Source: Methanoregula sp. (GTDB taxonomy: Archaea; Halobacteriota; Methanomicrobia; Methanomicrobiales; Methanospirillaceae). From it: DNA of 64,000 nt. This document shows positions 8,214 through 16,070 of the stretch, piece by piece (positions within the stretch are counted from its first letter, which is position 1; the number at the start of each line of letters is the position of its first letter). The translations under genes were made by a program, and so were the position numbers. The stretch spans positions 1 through 64,000 of the forward strand of contig NZ_JALOCH010000012.1 in the NCBI RefSeq assembly GCF_023227875.1. The letters are read 5' to 3'. Below the pieces are notes generated by a model. The model was not told the DNA's origin and ran no database searches. It saw nothing but the letters and a program-made list of their open reading frames with translations.

Positions 8214-9479
8214 TTAATCAAAAGAGTGGATGACAAGCCCGCTCAGTAATTTAGGTTCGAACCACGTGGACTTCGGCGGCATGATGCCTCCCGCATCTGC
8301 GATGGAGAGGACGGTCTCCACCCGTACCGGCTGCATGGCAAATGCAAGCTGGTATGTCCCGTCGTCCACGAGTCTTTCGAGGTCCGCAACCGGACGGGCC
8401 CCACCAAGGTACTGGAGCCGGGCATCGCCCCGGGGGTCGGTGATCCCGAGCATGTCTTCCAGCACATACTTCTGGAGCACGGCAACGTCAAGAGCTTCAA
8501 GCGGAGTTGCACCGGGAGCCCGCGGCCGGGTGCATTCGTACCACGTGCCGGCAAGATACAGGTGGACAACGTGATACTGACCGGGATCCGCAATCGTTGG
8601 CGGGATATTGTACCCGCGGCCATCAACATTCCCGTACGGTTTCACCGTGAAACAGTCTTCCAGTTTTTTAAGGAACGACTCCGGAGTATGCATGCCGAGA
8701 TCGGAAAGAAGGCGGCTGTACCCGTGGATCTTCACCCGGTCATGGGCAAAGATCACGCCCATGAACCGGCAGACTTCGTCGCCGGGTTTCCTGCCCGATG
8801 TAATGATGCGGTCTGCCAGGTTCACCGAGGCCTTTGCCCGGTGGTGCCCGTCTGCAATGTAGAGGGAGGGAACCGAGGCAAACCTCTGTTCGAGCACGGT
8901 AAGTACCTCCGGGTTCGCGATCCTAAATATCTGGTGGATGGCATCCTGTTCCGTATGGACCTCGGCAACCGGTGGATTATTGTGGGCAACCTGGGACTCG
9001 ATAAAGGAGAATAATCCTTCCTCGTCCCGGTAGAGGAGCACAACCGGGCCGTTGTGGGCCCTGACGGCTTCGATGTGCCGGGTCCGGTCCTCCTCCTTGT
9101 CATAGCGGGTCAGTTCATGGCGGCGGATATGGTTGTTCCGGTAATCGTCCACATCAAGACAGCAGCAGAGGCCAAGGAACGTATCCCCGTCCTGCTGTAC
9201 CCGGTACAGGTACATGCCGGGTGTGGTATCTTTTTTCAGGAGGCCCATATCTTCGAGTGAAACGAACATCTCACGTGCCCGCTGGTACACGTGGTCATCA
9301 TGCGGGGGGGTGTCCGGGAGTTCAGCATCGGGACGGCTCACCCGCAGGAAACTCTTCGGGTTTTTCCCGATAATAGCACGCGCCTCTTCAGCAGTCACCA
9401 CATCGTACGGTACTGCCGCGATCTTCGGGGCGGCTTCCGGTACAGGCCGCACTCCTGAAAAACGATAAATTTTTACCAT
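8214..9479 (-). CDS. DUF1015 family protein
   Basis: 421 residues, full length for the DUF1015 (COG4198) family found widely in archaea and bacteria. Recognisable family features: N-terminal RPVPEAAPKIAAVPYDVV, the central LYIADGHHRAKAS (about residues 218-230) with adjacent histidines that look like an active site, and a C-terminal DAGGIMPPKSTWFEPKLLSGL. The family has been linked to ParB/Srx-type folds and, in some bacteria, found beside serine synthesis genes, but its reaction is not settled. ATG at 9479 chosen over a GTG three codons upstream. A TATA-like box lies around 9536-9544 on the minus strand. hisG follows 58 bp downstream, so co-expression with amino acid metabolism is plausible. 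Confidence 0.85.
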   Translation of the reverse strand: MVKIYRFSGVRPVPEAAPKIAAVPYDVVTAEEARAIIGKNPKSFLRVSRPDAELPDTPPHDDHVYQRAREMFVSLEDMGLLKKDTTPGMYLYRVQQDGDTFLGLCCCLDVDDYRNNHIRRHELTRYDKEEDRTRHIEAVRAHNGPVVLLYRDEEGLFSFIESQVAHNNPPVAEVHTEQDAIHQIFRIANPEVLTVLEQRFASVPSLYIADGHHRAKASVNLADRIITSGRKPGDEVCRFMGVIFAHDRVKIHGYSRLLSDLGMHTPESFLKKLEDCFTVKPYGNVDGRGYNIPPTIADPGQYHVVHLYLAGTWYECTRPRAPGATPLEALDVAVLQKYVLEDMLGITDPRGDARLQYLGGARPVADLERLVDDGTYQLAFAMQPVRVETVLSIADAGGIMPPKSTWFEPKLLSGLVIHSFD

Positions 9480-9650
9480 ACCTGACACCGTCCCGAAGAC
9501 ATACTATTAGTGCTCTCATAATTGTGCCTGATCCCATATATACCGAAGACTTCCCCCGGCAGGTCGGGCCTTTGCATCTCGCAGGGTAAATTCTATGAAT
9601 TACGGACGCTCATGACTACTGTTGTCTGAAAGAATCTACGGAGATTATCA

Positions 9651-10136
9651 ATGATCCGCCCGCACGATCTTGCCGTCTACCCGCTGCCGCTGATACGGAG
9701 AGCGATGCCCTCGGATATCGCGGCGATCGTTACCATTGAGAAGGATTCGTTCATCGACCCGTGGGGGCAGGCTGTTTTTCTTGAAGCCCTGGCCTATTAC
9801 CCGACCACGTATTTTGTTGCAGTCTGTGACGGGGCGGTCGTGGGTTTTGTTGTGGGTGGCCTTGAGGACACCGGGGAGAATATCTACGGGCATATTTGTA
9901 ACCTCGGCGTCAGCCCCCGCTACCGGCGCCGGGGGATTGCACGGCTGCTCGTCAACCGCCTTGAGCACCAGTGTGCACTGGAACTAGCCACCGGGGTCCA
10001 GCTGGAAGTCCGGGTCTCCAATACCGGGGCACAACGGTTCTACCAGCGCATGGGATACCGCCCGGTGTTTGGCATCGACCAGTATTACGCCAATGGCGAG
10101 GATGCCCTTGTCATGATGAAGTGGTTCCGGTTCTAA
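9651..10136 (+). CDS. rimI: GNAT N-acetyltransferase, RimI-like (N-terminal protein acetylation)
   Basis: 161 residues with a GNAT fold. The acetyl-CoA binding motif is visible as VSPRYRRRGIARLLV (Q/RxxGxG/A type), preceded by the conserved ICNLGV strand and followed by VQLEVRVSNTGAQRFYQRMGY. This pattern is that of RimI/Ard1 enzymes, which in archaea acetylate protein N-termini and ribosomal proteins. A GGAG ribosome binding site lies about 8 bp before the ATG. The gene stands alone between the divergent DUF1015 gene and the convergent hmgA. Substrate specificity is inferred only from family similarity. Confidence 0.85.
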   Translation: MIRPHDLAVYPLPLIRRAMPSDIAAIVTIEKDSFIDPWGQAVFLEALAYYPTTYFVAVCDGAVVGFVVGGLEDTGENIYGHICNLGVSPRYRRRGIARLLVNRLEHQCALELATGVQLEVRVSNTGAQRFYQRMGYRPVFGIDQYYANGEDALVMMKWFRF

Positions 10137-10309
10137 GCCGGTCCCCCTCTTGTTTTTACCACGTGTAACAACCAAAAAAGTGTTACTGGTCTGCCGGGTA
10201 TGCGGCGATCCGTTTCCCGGACGTCGCGTCCGTGATACCCTGTGCGTTCCAAAGGATCAGAGAGATGTTCTCCAGCGAGACGGATTTGTTCCCGTGTACC
10301 CGGTAGGAC

Positions 10310-11593
10310 CTACGGAGTTCCCCTGCCCAGCTGCTGGTGGGCACGCGCAAGGTGTTGTGCACCCAGGGCCCCGATGAGTGAGAGTTCCCCGGCAAGGACT
10401 CCGGCCCCGATGATCTCCCCGAGTTTCTTTGCATTCGTTCCCGGGGGTGTCCCGCTGCCGGCGACCCCGAGCAGTTTCAGGCACTCCTGCTGGGTCTCGA
10501 CCCCGGTCCCGCCGCCAACGGTCCCGATCGGGAGCGAAGGAAGCGTGACGGCGACATAGGCCCCCGTTTCCGTGAGGTCGACCGTCGTGATGCAGGTGCT
10601 GCCGTCGATTGCATGCGCTGCATCCTGCCCGCAGGCAATGAACATGGCTGCAACAACATTGGCCGCATGGGCATTGAACCCCATCGCGCCGGCCCGGGCG
10701 GAGCCGACGAGGTTCTTCCGGTAGTTTACTTCAAAGAGAGTCTTTGCATCGGTCTTCAGGATCGAACTGATCTGTTCGTGGGTGAGGGCGACCCCGGCGA
10801 CAACGCTCCGGCCCCGGCCCATGATGCCGTTGATCGCAGCGGGTTTCTTGTCGGTGCACATGTTGCCGGAAAGGGCGATGAGCCGCACGCCCGTTCCCTG
10901 TGCGATCAAATCGGCGACTTTCGCGCTTGCGATCGTCACCATGTTCATGCCCATCGCATCCTTGGTATCGAATTCGAGCCGGACATAGACGCTCGTCCCG
11001 GCAACGAACGTAACGATGTCTGTCAGTTTCCCGTGCGAGGTGGTGCTCTCCGCCGCAGCCTTCAGTTCGTCGCGGTGCACCTTCACCCAGTCGCAGACCT
11101 GTGCCGCGTGGCCCACGCTGTCCGCAGCAAAGACCGGTGCCCGTGTCATCCCGTCATGGAGAATGCGCACCTCTGCCCCCCCCGCTTTGGTGATTGCGCT
11201 GCATCCGCGGTTGACCGAGGCGATAAGTGCTCCTTCGGTGGTCGCGAGCGGCAGCCAGTAATTCCCGGCAGCATACCCCCCGTTGATGAGGACCGGCCCC
11301 GCGACGCCGACCGGCACCTGCACGGTGCCGATCATGTTCTCGCAGTTACGTTTTACCACGCGTTCAACATCGATCGAGAAGATGCCGATGTTTTCGAGCG
11401 TGGTGTTCGTTTCCTGTTCAATGAAACTGCGCCGTACCCGGATCGCATCTATCGGGGAAAGTTCCTTTTCCAGTTCGTAAATTTTCAGTGTCTTGTTCCT
11501 CAGCTTATTGATGAGAATGGTATCCCCGTCCCTGTCCTGATCTGACTTTGCGCCATTGCCCTGCCCGGTGCGGCGCCCCGCATCATCAGCCAT
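10310..11593 (-). CDS. hmgA: 3-hydroxy-3-methylglutaryl-CoA reductase (class I)
   Basis: Makes mevalonate from HMG-CoA with NADPH, the committed step toward archaeal isoprenoid lipids. 427 residues. Class I signatures: ENMIGTVQVPVGVAGP (85-100), catalytic Glu in TTEGALIAS (E120), catalytic Lys in TDKKPAAIN (K249), NADPH-binding DAMGMNM (212-218), catalytic Asp in GQDAAH (D324), GTVGGGT (357-363) and a His near the C-terminus (LARAHQQLGR). The first 26 residues are polar, low-complexity and not needed by the fold, so a later start cannot be excluded. The start lies only 5 bp from the trm5-side ATG at 11599, so the two divergent promoters must overlap the opposite coding regions. Confidence 0.95.
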   Translation of the reverse strand: MADDAGRRTGQGNGAKSDQDRDGDTILINKLRNKTLKIYELEKELSPIDAIRVRRSFIEQETNTTLENIGIFSIDVERVVKRNCENMIGTVQVPVGVAGPVLINGGYAAGNYWLPLATTEGALIASVNRGCSAITKAGGAEVRILHDGMTRAPVFAADSVGHAAQVCDWVKVHRDELKAAAESTTSHGKLTDIVTFVAGTSVYVRLEFDTKDAMGMNMVTIASAKVADLIAQGTGVRLIALSGNMCTDKKPAAINGIMGRGRSVVAGVALTHEQISSILKTDAKTLFEVNYRKNLVGSARAGAMGFNAHAANVVAAMFIACGQDAAHAIDGSTCITTVDLTETGAYVAVTLPSLPIGTVGGGTGVETQQECLKLLGVAGSGTPPGTNAKKLGEIIGAGVLAGELSLIGALGAQHLARAHQQLGRGTP

Positions 11594-11619
11594 GATTAAT
11601 GGTTAGCACCTATACTGTT

Positions 11620-12549
11620 ATGATACACGTGGTCAGGAAGACGGTCGGACAGTGGGGTATCCGGGTGCCGTCCCGGCAGGGGGAAGAGATGCGGCAGGCA
11701 CTCATACGGGAGGGCGCGCTCGATGCCTCCCTCAGGGTGCTGCGCGAGGGGAGTGATCTTATCCTACCGTTAACCGAAGAGCGCGAGGGCGCGGAGTGGT
11801 TTGAATTCGAGGTCCACCCGGGCCGCGAGCCCCTGCCCCGGCACGAACTGGTCGGTGGGATCGCCATCATGCAGGAGGATGACCCGGCAGGGGCGGAGCG
11901 ACTGCTGGCATCCCGGCCCTCGCTCCATACGATCGTTTTTGCCGAGGGAGAGGTGCATGGCGAATACCGTACCCGCGAGTTTAAAATTCTCGCAGGTGAA
12001 CCAACGACACGGACGCAGGTGACCGAGCACGGGCATACGTTTACTGTTGACCTGGCCGCCGCTTACTTCTCTGCCCGGCTCTCCACGGAGCGCCAGCGTA
12101 TCCTCTCGCAGGTTCATGAAGGGGAAATTGTACTCGACATGTTTGCCGGGGTCGGGCCGTTTGCGATCACGCTGGCGAAGAGGGCGTCCTTTGTTGTTGC
12201 CGCGGACATCAACCCGAAAGCGATCGGCCTGATGCTGGAGAACCTTGAGAAGAACCGGATAAGAAACGTGCTGCCCCTGCTTGCGGATGCCCGGCACCTT
12301 GACCGTATCCTGTCGTGGCAATTCGACCGTGTCGTGATGAACCTGCCCCTATCCGGCACCGAATTTTTACAGGAAGCCTTCCGGCTCTGCCGGCCAAATG
12401 GGACAATCCATTTCTATTCCCTTGTGTCCGTGGAAGCGGAGCATACCGACCGGATCCGGGAACTCGGAGGGACGGTACTTTCCGAGAGAGTCGTACGGTC
12501 GTACTCGCCGGGGCAGTGGCACGTGGTGTATGACCTCGTTTTGAAATAA
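11620..12549 (+). CDS. trm5: tRNA (guanine-37-N1)-methyltransferase, Trm5 family
   Basis: Methylates G37 next to the anticodon to prevent frameshifting. About 309 residues. The C-terminal half is a class I SAM methyltransferase: EIVLDMFAGVGPFAITLAK is motif I, AADINPKAI binds the ribose, and FDRVVMNLPLSG carries the NLP catalytic motif typical of Trm5/TYW2. The middle segment with EGEVHGEYRTREFKILAGE is the Trm5 D2 hallmark. The first in-frame ATG is at 11599; I prefer 11620 because the resulting MIHVVRKTVGQWGIRVP starts directly with the N-terminal domain, but neither has a ribosome binding site. TYW2 is a related alternative, less likely since the domain order is classic Trm5. Divergent from hmgA. 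Confidence 0.88.
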   Translation: MIHVVRKTVGQWGIRVPSRQGEEMRQALIREGALDASLRVLREGSDLILPLTEEREGAEWFEFEVHPGREPLPRHELVGGIAIMQEDDPAGAERLLASRPSLHTIVFAEGEVHGEYRTREFKILAGEPTTRTQVTEHGHTFTVDLAAAYFSARLSTERQRILSQVHEGEIVLDMFAGVGPFAITLAKRASFVVAADINPKAIGLMLENLEKNRIRNVLPLLADARHLDRILSWQFDRVVMNLPLSGTEFLQEAFRLCRPNGTIHFYSLVSVEAEHTDRIRELGGTVLSERVVRSYSPGQWHVVYDLVLK

Positions 12550-12566
12550 TTATTTGAAAAAAAAAT

Positions 12567-13265
12567 TTAAAACACGTTCGCTTCGGAATAGACCAGCACC
12601 TGGTCCTGTTGCAGTTCGTAGGGTTTGATCTCACGGGAATGTGACGACATCCTCATCTTCACCACTTCGAGGGCAAGGTGAACCGCAGAAAGATCTGAAG
12701 GACGCACGTACCGGAGGAGGATCACCGTGTCCGACAGGTACTCGATGAGACCGTGACGGCTGGAGAAGACATTGTTCTGGTCTGTCTCCGAGGTCATCAT
12801 GATGGTGCACTTCTTGTCGCGGAGTCCCTCAATGAACCGGAACATCTCCTGGCGCCGTTCAGAGTCCGTGGCAAACAGGTCTTCGAAGAGGGAGATGGGG
12901 TCGATGACGACCCGGCTCGCTTTTACTTCATCGATCAACCGGGGCAGTTCGTTCTTGATCCGGTTATTGGCCAGGTTGAAATCAGTCGGGTCGAGCTTGA
13001 TCACATAGAGCGATTTGTTCAGGAAGGGCTTGACATCCCATCCTTTCTGCTGCATGTACGTAAGGATCCGGTCTTCACGCTCCTCGAGGCTGATGTAAAT
13101 GACGTTCTCCTTTTTTTTCAGCCCGTCCCAGACAAATTCGAGGGAAAAGGTGGTCTTCCCCGTCCCATACGTACCGATGATGGCACAGATGCTCCCCGGG
13201 ATAAGCCCCCCTCCGAGCATGTCATCGAGGCCGAGGATCCCCACCTTGATCCGTTCGCCGCTCAT
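12567..13265 (-). CDS. KaiC/RAD55-like RecA-superfamily ATPase
   Basis: 232 residues, one RecA-type domain. Walker A is intact (GTYGTGKTT near residue 32), Walker B is at ASRVVIDPISLFEDLFAT, and ENVIYISLEER matches the KaiC-family strand with Glu residues. Start overlaps the end of the upstream ATPase gene by 4 bp (ATGA-type), so the two are translated together and probably act as partners. They lie head-to-head with a pilus ATPase/platform pair, an arrangement reminiscent of ArlH (a KaiC-like regulator) beside ArlI/ArlJ. A role in controlling the pilus motor is inference; general archaeal KaiC-like signalling is the alternative. Confidence 0.85.
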   Translation of the reverse strand: MSGERIKVGILGLDDMLGGGLIPGSICAIIGTYGTGKTTFSLEFVWDGLKKKENVIYISLEEREDRILTYMQQKGWDVKPFLNKSLYVIKLDPTDFNLANNRIKNELPRLIDEVKASRVVIDPISLFEDLFATDSERRQEMFRFIEGLRDKKCTIMMTSETDQNNVFSSRHGLIEYLSDTVILLRYVRPSDLSAVHLALEVVKMRMSSHSREIKPYELQQDQVLVYSEANVF

Positions 13266-14089
13266 ATGACCACCCGGATATTACTGACCTCGAACCCGCC
13301 GGTTGTCGAGATCCTGACGGCAAATTTCACTAGGTCCCGTTCCTCAAGGTGGGGCATAACACCGCGGAATTTCTCAAAATACATCACCCGCTGCCTCCGT
13401 GCGCCGGTTGTCTCCTCCCACTTGAAGAGCAGCACCGCATCCACGATATCCGCGAGCTCGTGCTCGTGAGCGGATTCAAGGATCCCCCGACTGAGCAGCA
13501 GGTACGTGGTGATACCCCGTTGCTTGGAGATCCTCTGCAATCCGCGTAAAAACCCGGTAAGATTATTCCAGAAATTCGGTATGCTGGACTGGGTTGCGAT
13601 ATCCGTAATGGAATCGAGGATGAGCATGCTGCCAGGACTGATACCGTTGATGACATTTGCCAGCTGGAGGAGAATATTTTCACGGCTTGACCGTTTCTGG
13701 AGCCGGGTAATCACATCACTGTGGCTGTACCACTCGTCAGGCACGATGCTGCTGTCAAAATACAGCTCGGAGAGGTCATCGAACCGGATGGCCTCCACCA
13801 ATGTCTCCAGTCCTTCTTTATGCAGGGAGGTCACGATCTCGTGCAGTACTTCCTCCTTCAGGCGCGTGAATGTGATGTACCGTATCTCGCTAGGGACCAT
13901 CACATTCTCCGGCGCTCCCCCTTTCATGAGGCCGAGTGTATTAACGATCGAACTGTAGGCGAATTCGTAGTTACCTGCCCCGAGGTCCCCGAAGAGGAGA
14001 ATGACCGATCCCGGGGGGACACCCCCCTCAAGAATAGGATCAAGTGACGGGATCCCGGTGGGCATTTTCTGCTTATGAAAATCCTGCAT
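13262..14089 (-). CDS. KaiC-like ATPase homologue with degenerate Walker A
   Basis: 275 residues of the same RecA/KaiC superfamily as the next gene. The P-loop position reads GDLGAGNYEF (34-43): the invariant Lys-Thr/Ser is replaced by Asn-Tyr, so classical ATP hydrolysis is unlikely. The Walker B region ISPGSMLILDSITDIATQ is retained. N-terminus MPTGIPSLDPILEGGVPPGS is the usual family opening. A ribosome binding site (TTGAGGTCAG) precedes the ATG. It overlaps the intact KaiC-like gene by 4 bp, suggesting a regulatory (non-hydrolysing) subunit paired with an active one. Similar loss of the P-loop lysine is tolerated in regulatory paralogues of other ATPases. Confidence 0.8.
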   Translation of the reverse strand: MQDFHKQKMPTGIPSLDPILEGGVPPGSVILLFGDLGAGNYEFAYSSIVNTLGLMKGGAPENVMVPSEIRYITFTRLKEEVLHEIVTSLHKEGLETLVEAIRFDDLSELYFDSSIVPDEWYSHSDVITRLQKRSSRENILLQLANVINGISPGSMLILDSITDIATQSSIPNFWNNLTGFLRGLQRISKQRGITTYLLLSRGILESAHEHELADIVDAVLLFKWEETTGARRQRVMYFEKFRGVMPHLEERDLVKFAVRISTTGGFEVSNIRVVI

Positions 14090-14322
14090 TCTGACCTCAA
14101 TGACGATTGAATAGAAAATTTAGCAAGAAAAACTGTCATGGACTGGCTGATAAAGATATCTGCCGGATGCCCATATTCGTCCGGGAAATGAATATGGGTA
14201 ATCGGCAAACGACCGGGAAAACGCCCGGAAATGTACCGGACTGACACATACTTATATAGATTGGTCTCCCGAACTATAAATCGGGAACCCCAGTCATCTT
14301 CGGGGAGAGGAGCTCGCAAACC
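14090..14322. promoter_or_regulatory. Divergent promoter region between KaiC-like pair and pilus ATPase
   Basis: On the plus strand two TATA-like boxes are visible, CTTATATAG at 14251-14259 and AACTATAAA at 14272-14280, followed by a GGGGAGAGG ribosome binding site before the ATG at 14323. On the minus strand an AT-rich tract near 14110-14130 could drive the KaiC-like pair. The close spacing suggests coordinated control. Confidence 0.5.
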
Positions 14323-16068
14323 ATGGGGATAGCAGATCTCATCAAATCCATTAAAAAAAATGATGCCGGAGAGAGTCCGGTACCGGGTCCGGATGGTTCT
14401 GTTGTGACAACGACACTGCAGGAAAAAACAGACCTCGGAAATGGCACGGGAGTACCGGGACCTGGTATACCGGAGCCGAAAAAGAACGCTGCAACCCACC
14501 ACCATTTCTTCAACCTCCTGAAAGGGAAGGAAAAGAGCGCAATCGAAGAGTATGATTTTGAGCGCCATGGGAATCTCGTTGACGTCCGGATTCCCGACGG
14601 CTATGAACAGGTGGACCAGTACTGGGTCGAACAGGGATGTTCGCTCGTCGTCATCGGCCTGAACAAAAAGACCAACCAGAACGAGTATCTCCTCTTTGAA
14701 CCATCCCTTTCGGATTTTGAATATGAGTTACTGGAACGCCTGTACGAGGACCTGCGGGACGTACTGATCCTCTCTTCTGAAGAGATCCGGAAGGACCGTA
14801 AACGCATCATCCTCGAAAAGATACATACCCTGATCGATGATTACGGGTTGCGCCTCGAACCCTCCTCGCTCTTCAAGATCCAGTATTTCCTGCTCCGGAA
14901 CTATATCGGGTGGTCGCGTATCGACCCCCTCATGAAGGACCCCCAGCTGGAAGATATTTCCTGCGATGGGAACAGGATCCCCCTGTTCCTTTACCACCGG
15001 AGATACCGGAATATCAAGACAAATATTGCGTTCGAGTCCGAGGTCCTCAACTCCCTTGCGATCACGCTTGCCCAGCGGTCCGGTAAACATATCTCCACGG
15101 GTTCGCCGATGATCGATGCAACCCTCCCGGACGGGTCCCGCCTCCAGCTGACACTCGGCACGGAAGTGACGACCCGCGGGACCTCGTTCACCATCCGTAA
15201 ATTCCGAGAAGAGCCATTCTCCCCGATCGAACTGATGGAGATCGGGACATTCAATGCCGATGCGCTGGTCTATTTCTGGCTGGCCATCGAGAACAATAAG
15301 AGCCTCCTCTTCATCGGGGGAACCGCATCGGGCAAGACCACCTCCCTCAACGCGGTCTCTCTCTTTATCCCCCCTGTCGCAAAGGTAGTCAGCATCGAAG
15401 ATACGCGTGAGATCACGCTCTACCACGACAACTGGATTGCAAGTGTCACCCGCGAAGCACTGACCGAAGGCGGGAACGCGATCAACATGTTCGACCTGTT
15501 GAAAGCGGCCATGCGCCAGCGGCCCGAGTTCATCCTCGTGGGGGAAGTCCGCGGGCCGGAAGCCCAGACGCTCTTCCAGGCAATGAACACCGGCCACACC
15601 ACGTTCTCCACGATGCACGGTGGCAGTGTCGATGCCGCAATTCACCGGCTGGAGAGCGAGCCATTGAATGTGCCCCGAAACATGATGCAGGCATTGAACA
15701 TCATCAGTGTCCAGGGCCTGATCTATCACGGGACCGAACGTGTCCGTCGTGTTCAGGAGATCGTTGAGATCGCCGGTATCGATCCCTCAACCAGCAATCT
15801 TCGGGTGAACAACGTCTTCGTGTACGATCCAGTCCACGATGTGATTGGCTTTACCGGCAGGTCCCAGGTCTATATGGATATCACCGAGAAACGGGGCTGG
15901 TCGCGGGAGCAGTTCGAGACGGAAGTCAGCCTTCGCAAATCCATCCTCGATGCTATGAAGAAACAGGGTATTAAGGACTACATCTCCGTCGCATCCCTGT
16001 TCCACGCGTACCATATCGATGCGAAAAACGTTCTCTCCCATATCGAAGACCTCCGCAAGGTAATCTGA
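14323..16068 (+). CDS. Type IV pilus / type II secretion-like assembly ATPase
   Basis: 581 residues of the TadA/ArlI/PilB-type secretion ATPase superfamily, powering assembly of pilin subunits at the inner side of the membrane. Residues 1-80 are a variable, Pro/Gly/Thr-rich linker. Motifs in order: Walker A GGTASGKTTS (332-341, K338), Asp box around VVSIEDTREI, Walker B ILVGEVRGPEA, and His box NTGHTTFSTMH. Length and the DFERHGNLVDVRIPDGYEQV N-terminal domain fit archaeal TadA-like ATPases, not GspE. The stop lies 2 bp before the membrane platform gene, and the divergent KaiC-like pair recalls ArlH. Absence of ArlD/F/G genes argues for an adhesive pilus, not an archaellum. The pilin-like cassette at the left of the window could supply substrates (inference). 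Confidence 0.92.
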   Translation: MGIADLIKSIKKNDAGESPVPGPDGSVVTTTLQEKTDLGNGTGVPGPGIPEPKKNAATHHHFFNLLKGKEKSAIEEYDFERHGNLVDVRIPDGYEQVDQYWVEQGCSLVVIGLNKKTNQNEYLLFEPSLSDFEYELLERLYEDLRDVLILSSEEIRKDRKRIILEKIHTLIDDYGLRLEPSSLFKIQYFLLRNYIGWSRIDPLMKDPQLEDISCDGNRIPLFLYHRRYRNIKTNIAFESEVLNSLAITLAQRSGKHISTGSPMIDATLPDGSRLQLTLGTEVTTRGTSFTIRKFREEPFSPIELMEIGTFNADALVYFWLAIENNKSLLFIGGTASGKTTSLNAVSLFIPPVAKVVSIEDTREITLYHDNWIASVTREALTEGGNAINMFDLLKAAMRQRPEFILVGEVRGPEAQTLFQAMNTGHTTFSTMHGGSVDAAIHRLESEPLNVPRNMMQALNIISVQGLIYHGTERVRRVQEIVEIAGIDPSTSNLRVNNVFVYDPVHDVIGFTGRSQVYMDITEKRGWSREQFETEVSLRKSILDAMKKQGIKDYISVASLFHAYHIDAKNVLSHIEDLRKVI

Positions 16069-16070
16069 TA

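Noticed and set aside
7229..8233. A 334-codon plus-strand open frame
   Set aside because: It is antisense to hisG, whose family motifs and start are unambiguous; long antisense frames are common in this GC-rich third-position context.
15301..15600. Pilus ATPase considered as the archaellum motor ArlI
   Set aside because: No archaellin or ArlF/G genes are near, and the N-terminal linker and length fit TadA-like pilus ATPases better.
14728..15729. A 333-codon minus-strand frame
   Set aside because: Antisense to the pilus ATPase with intact Walker and His boxes; no family features.
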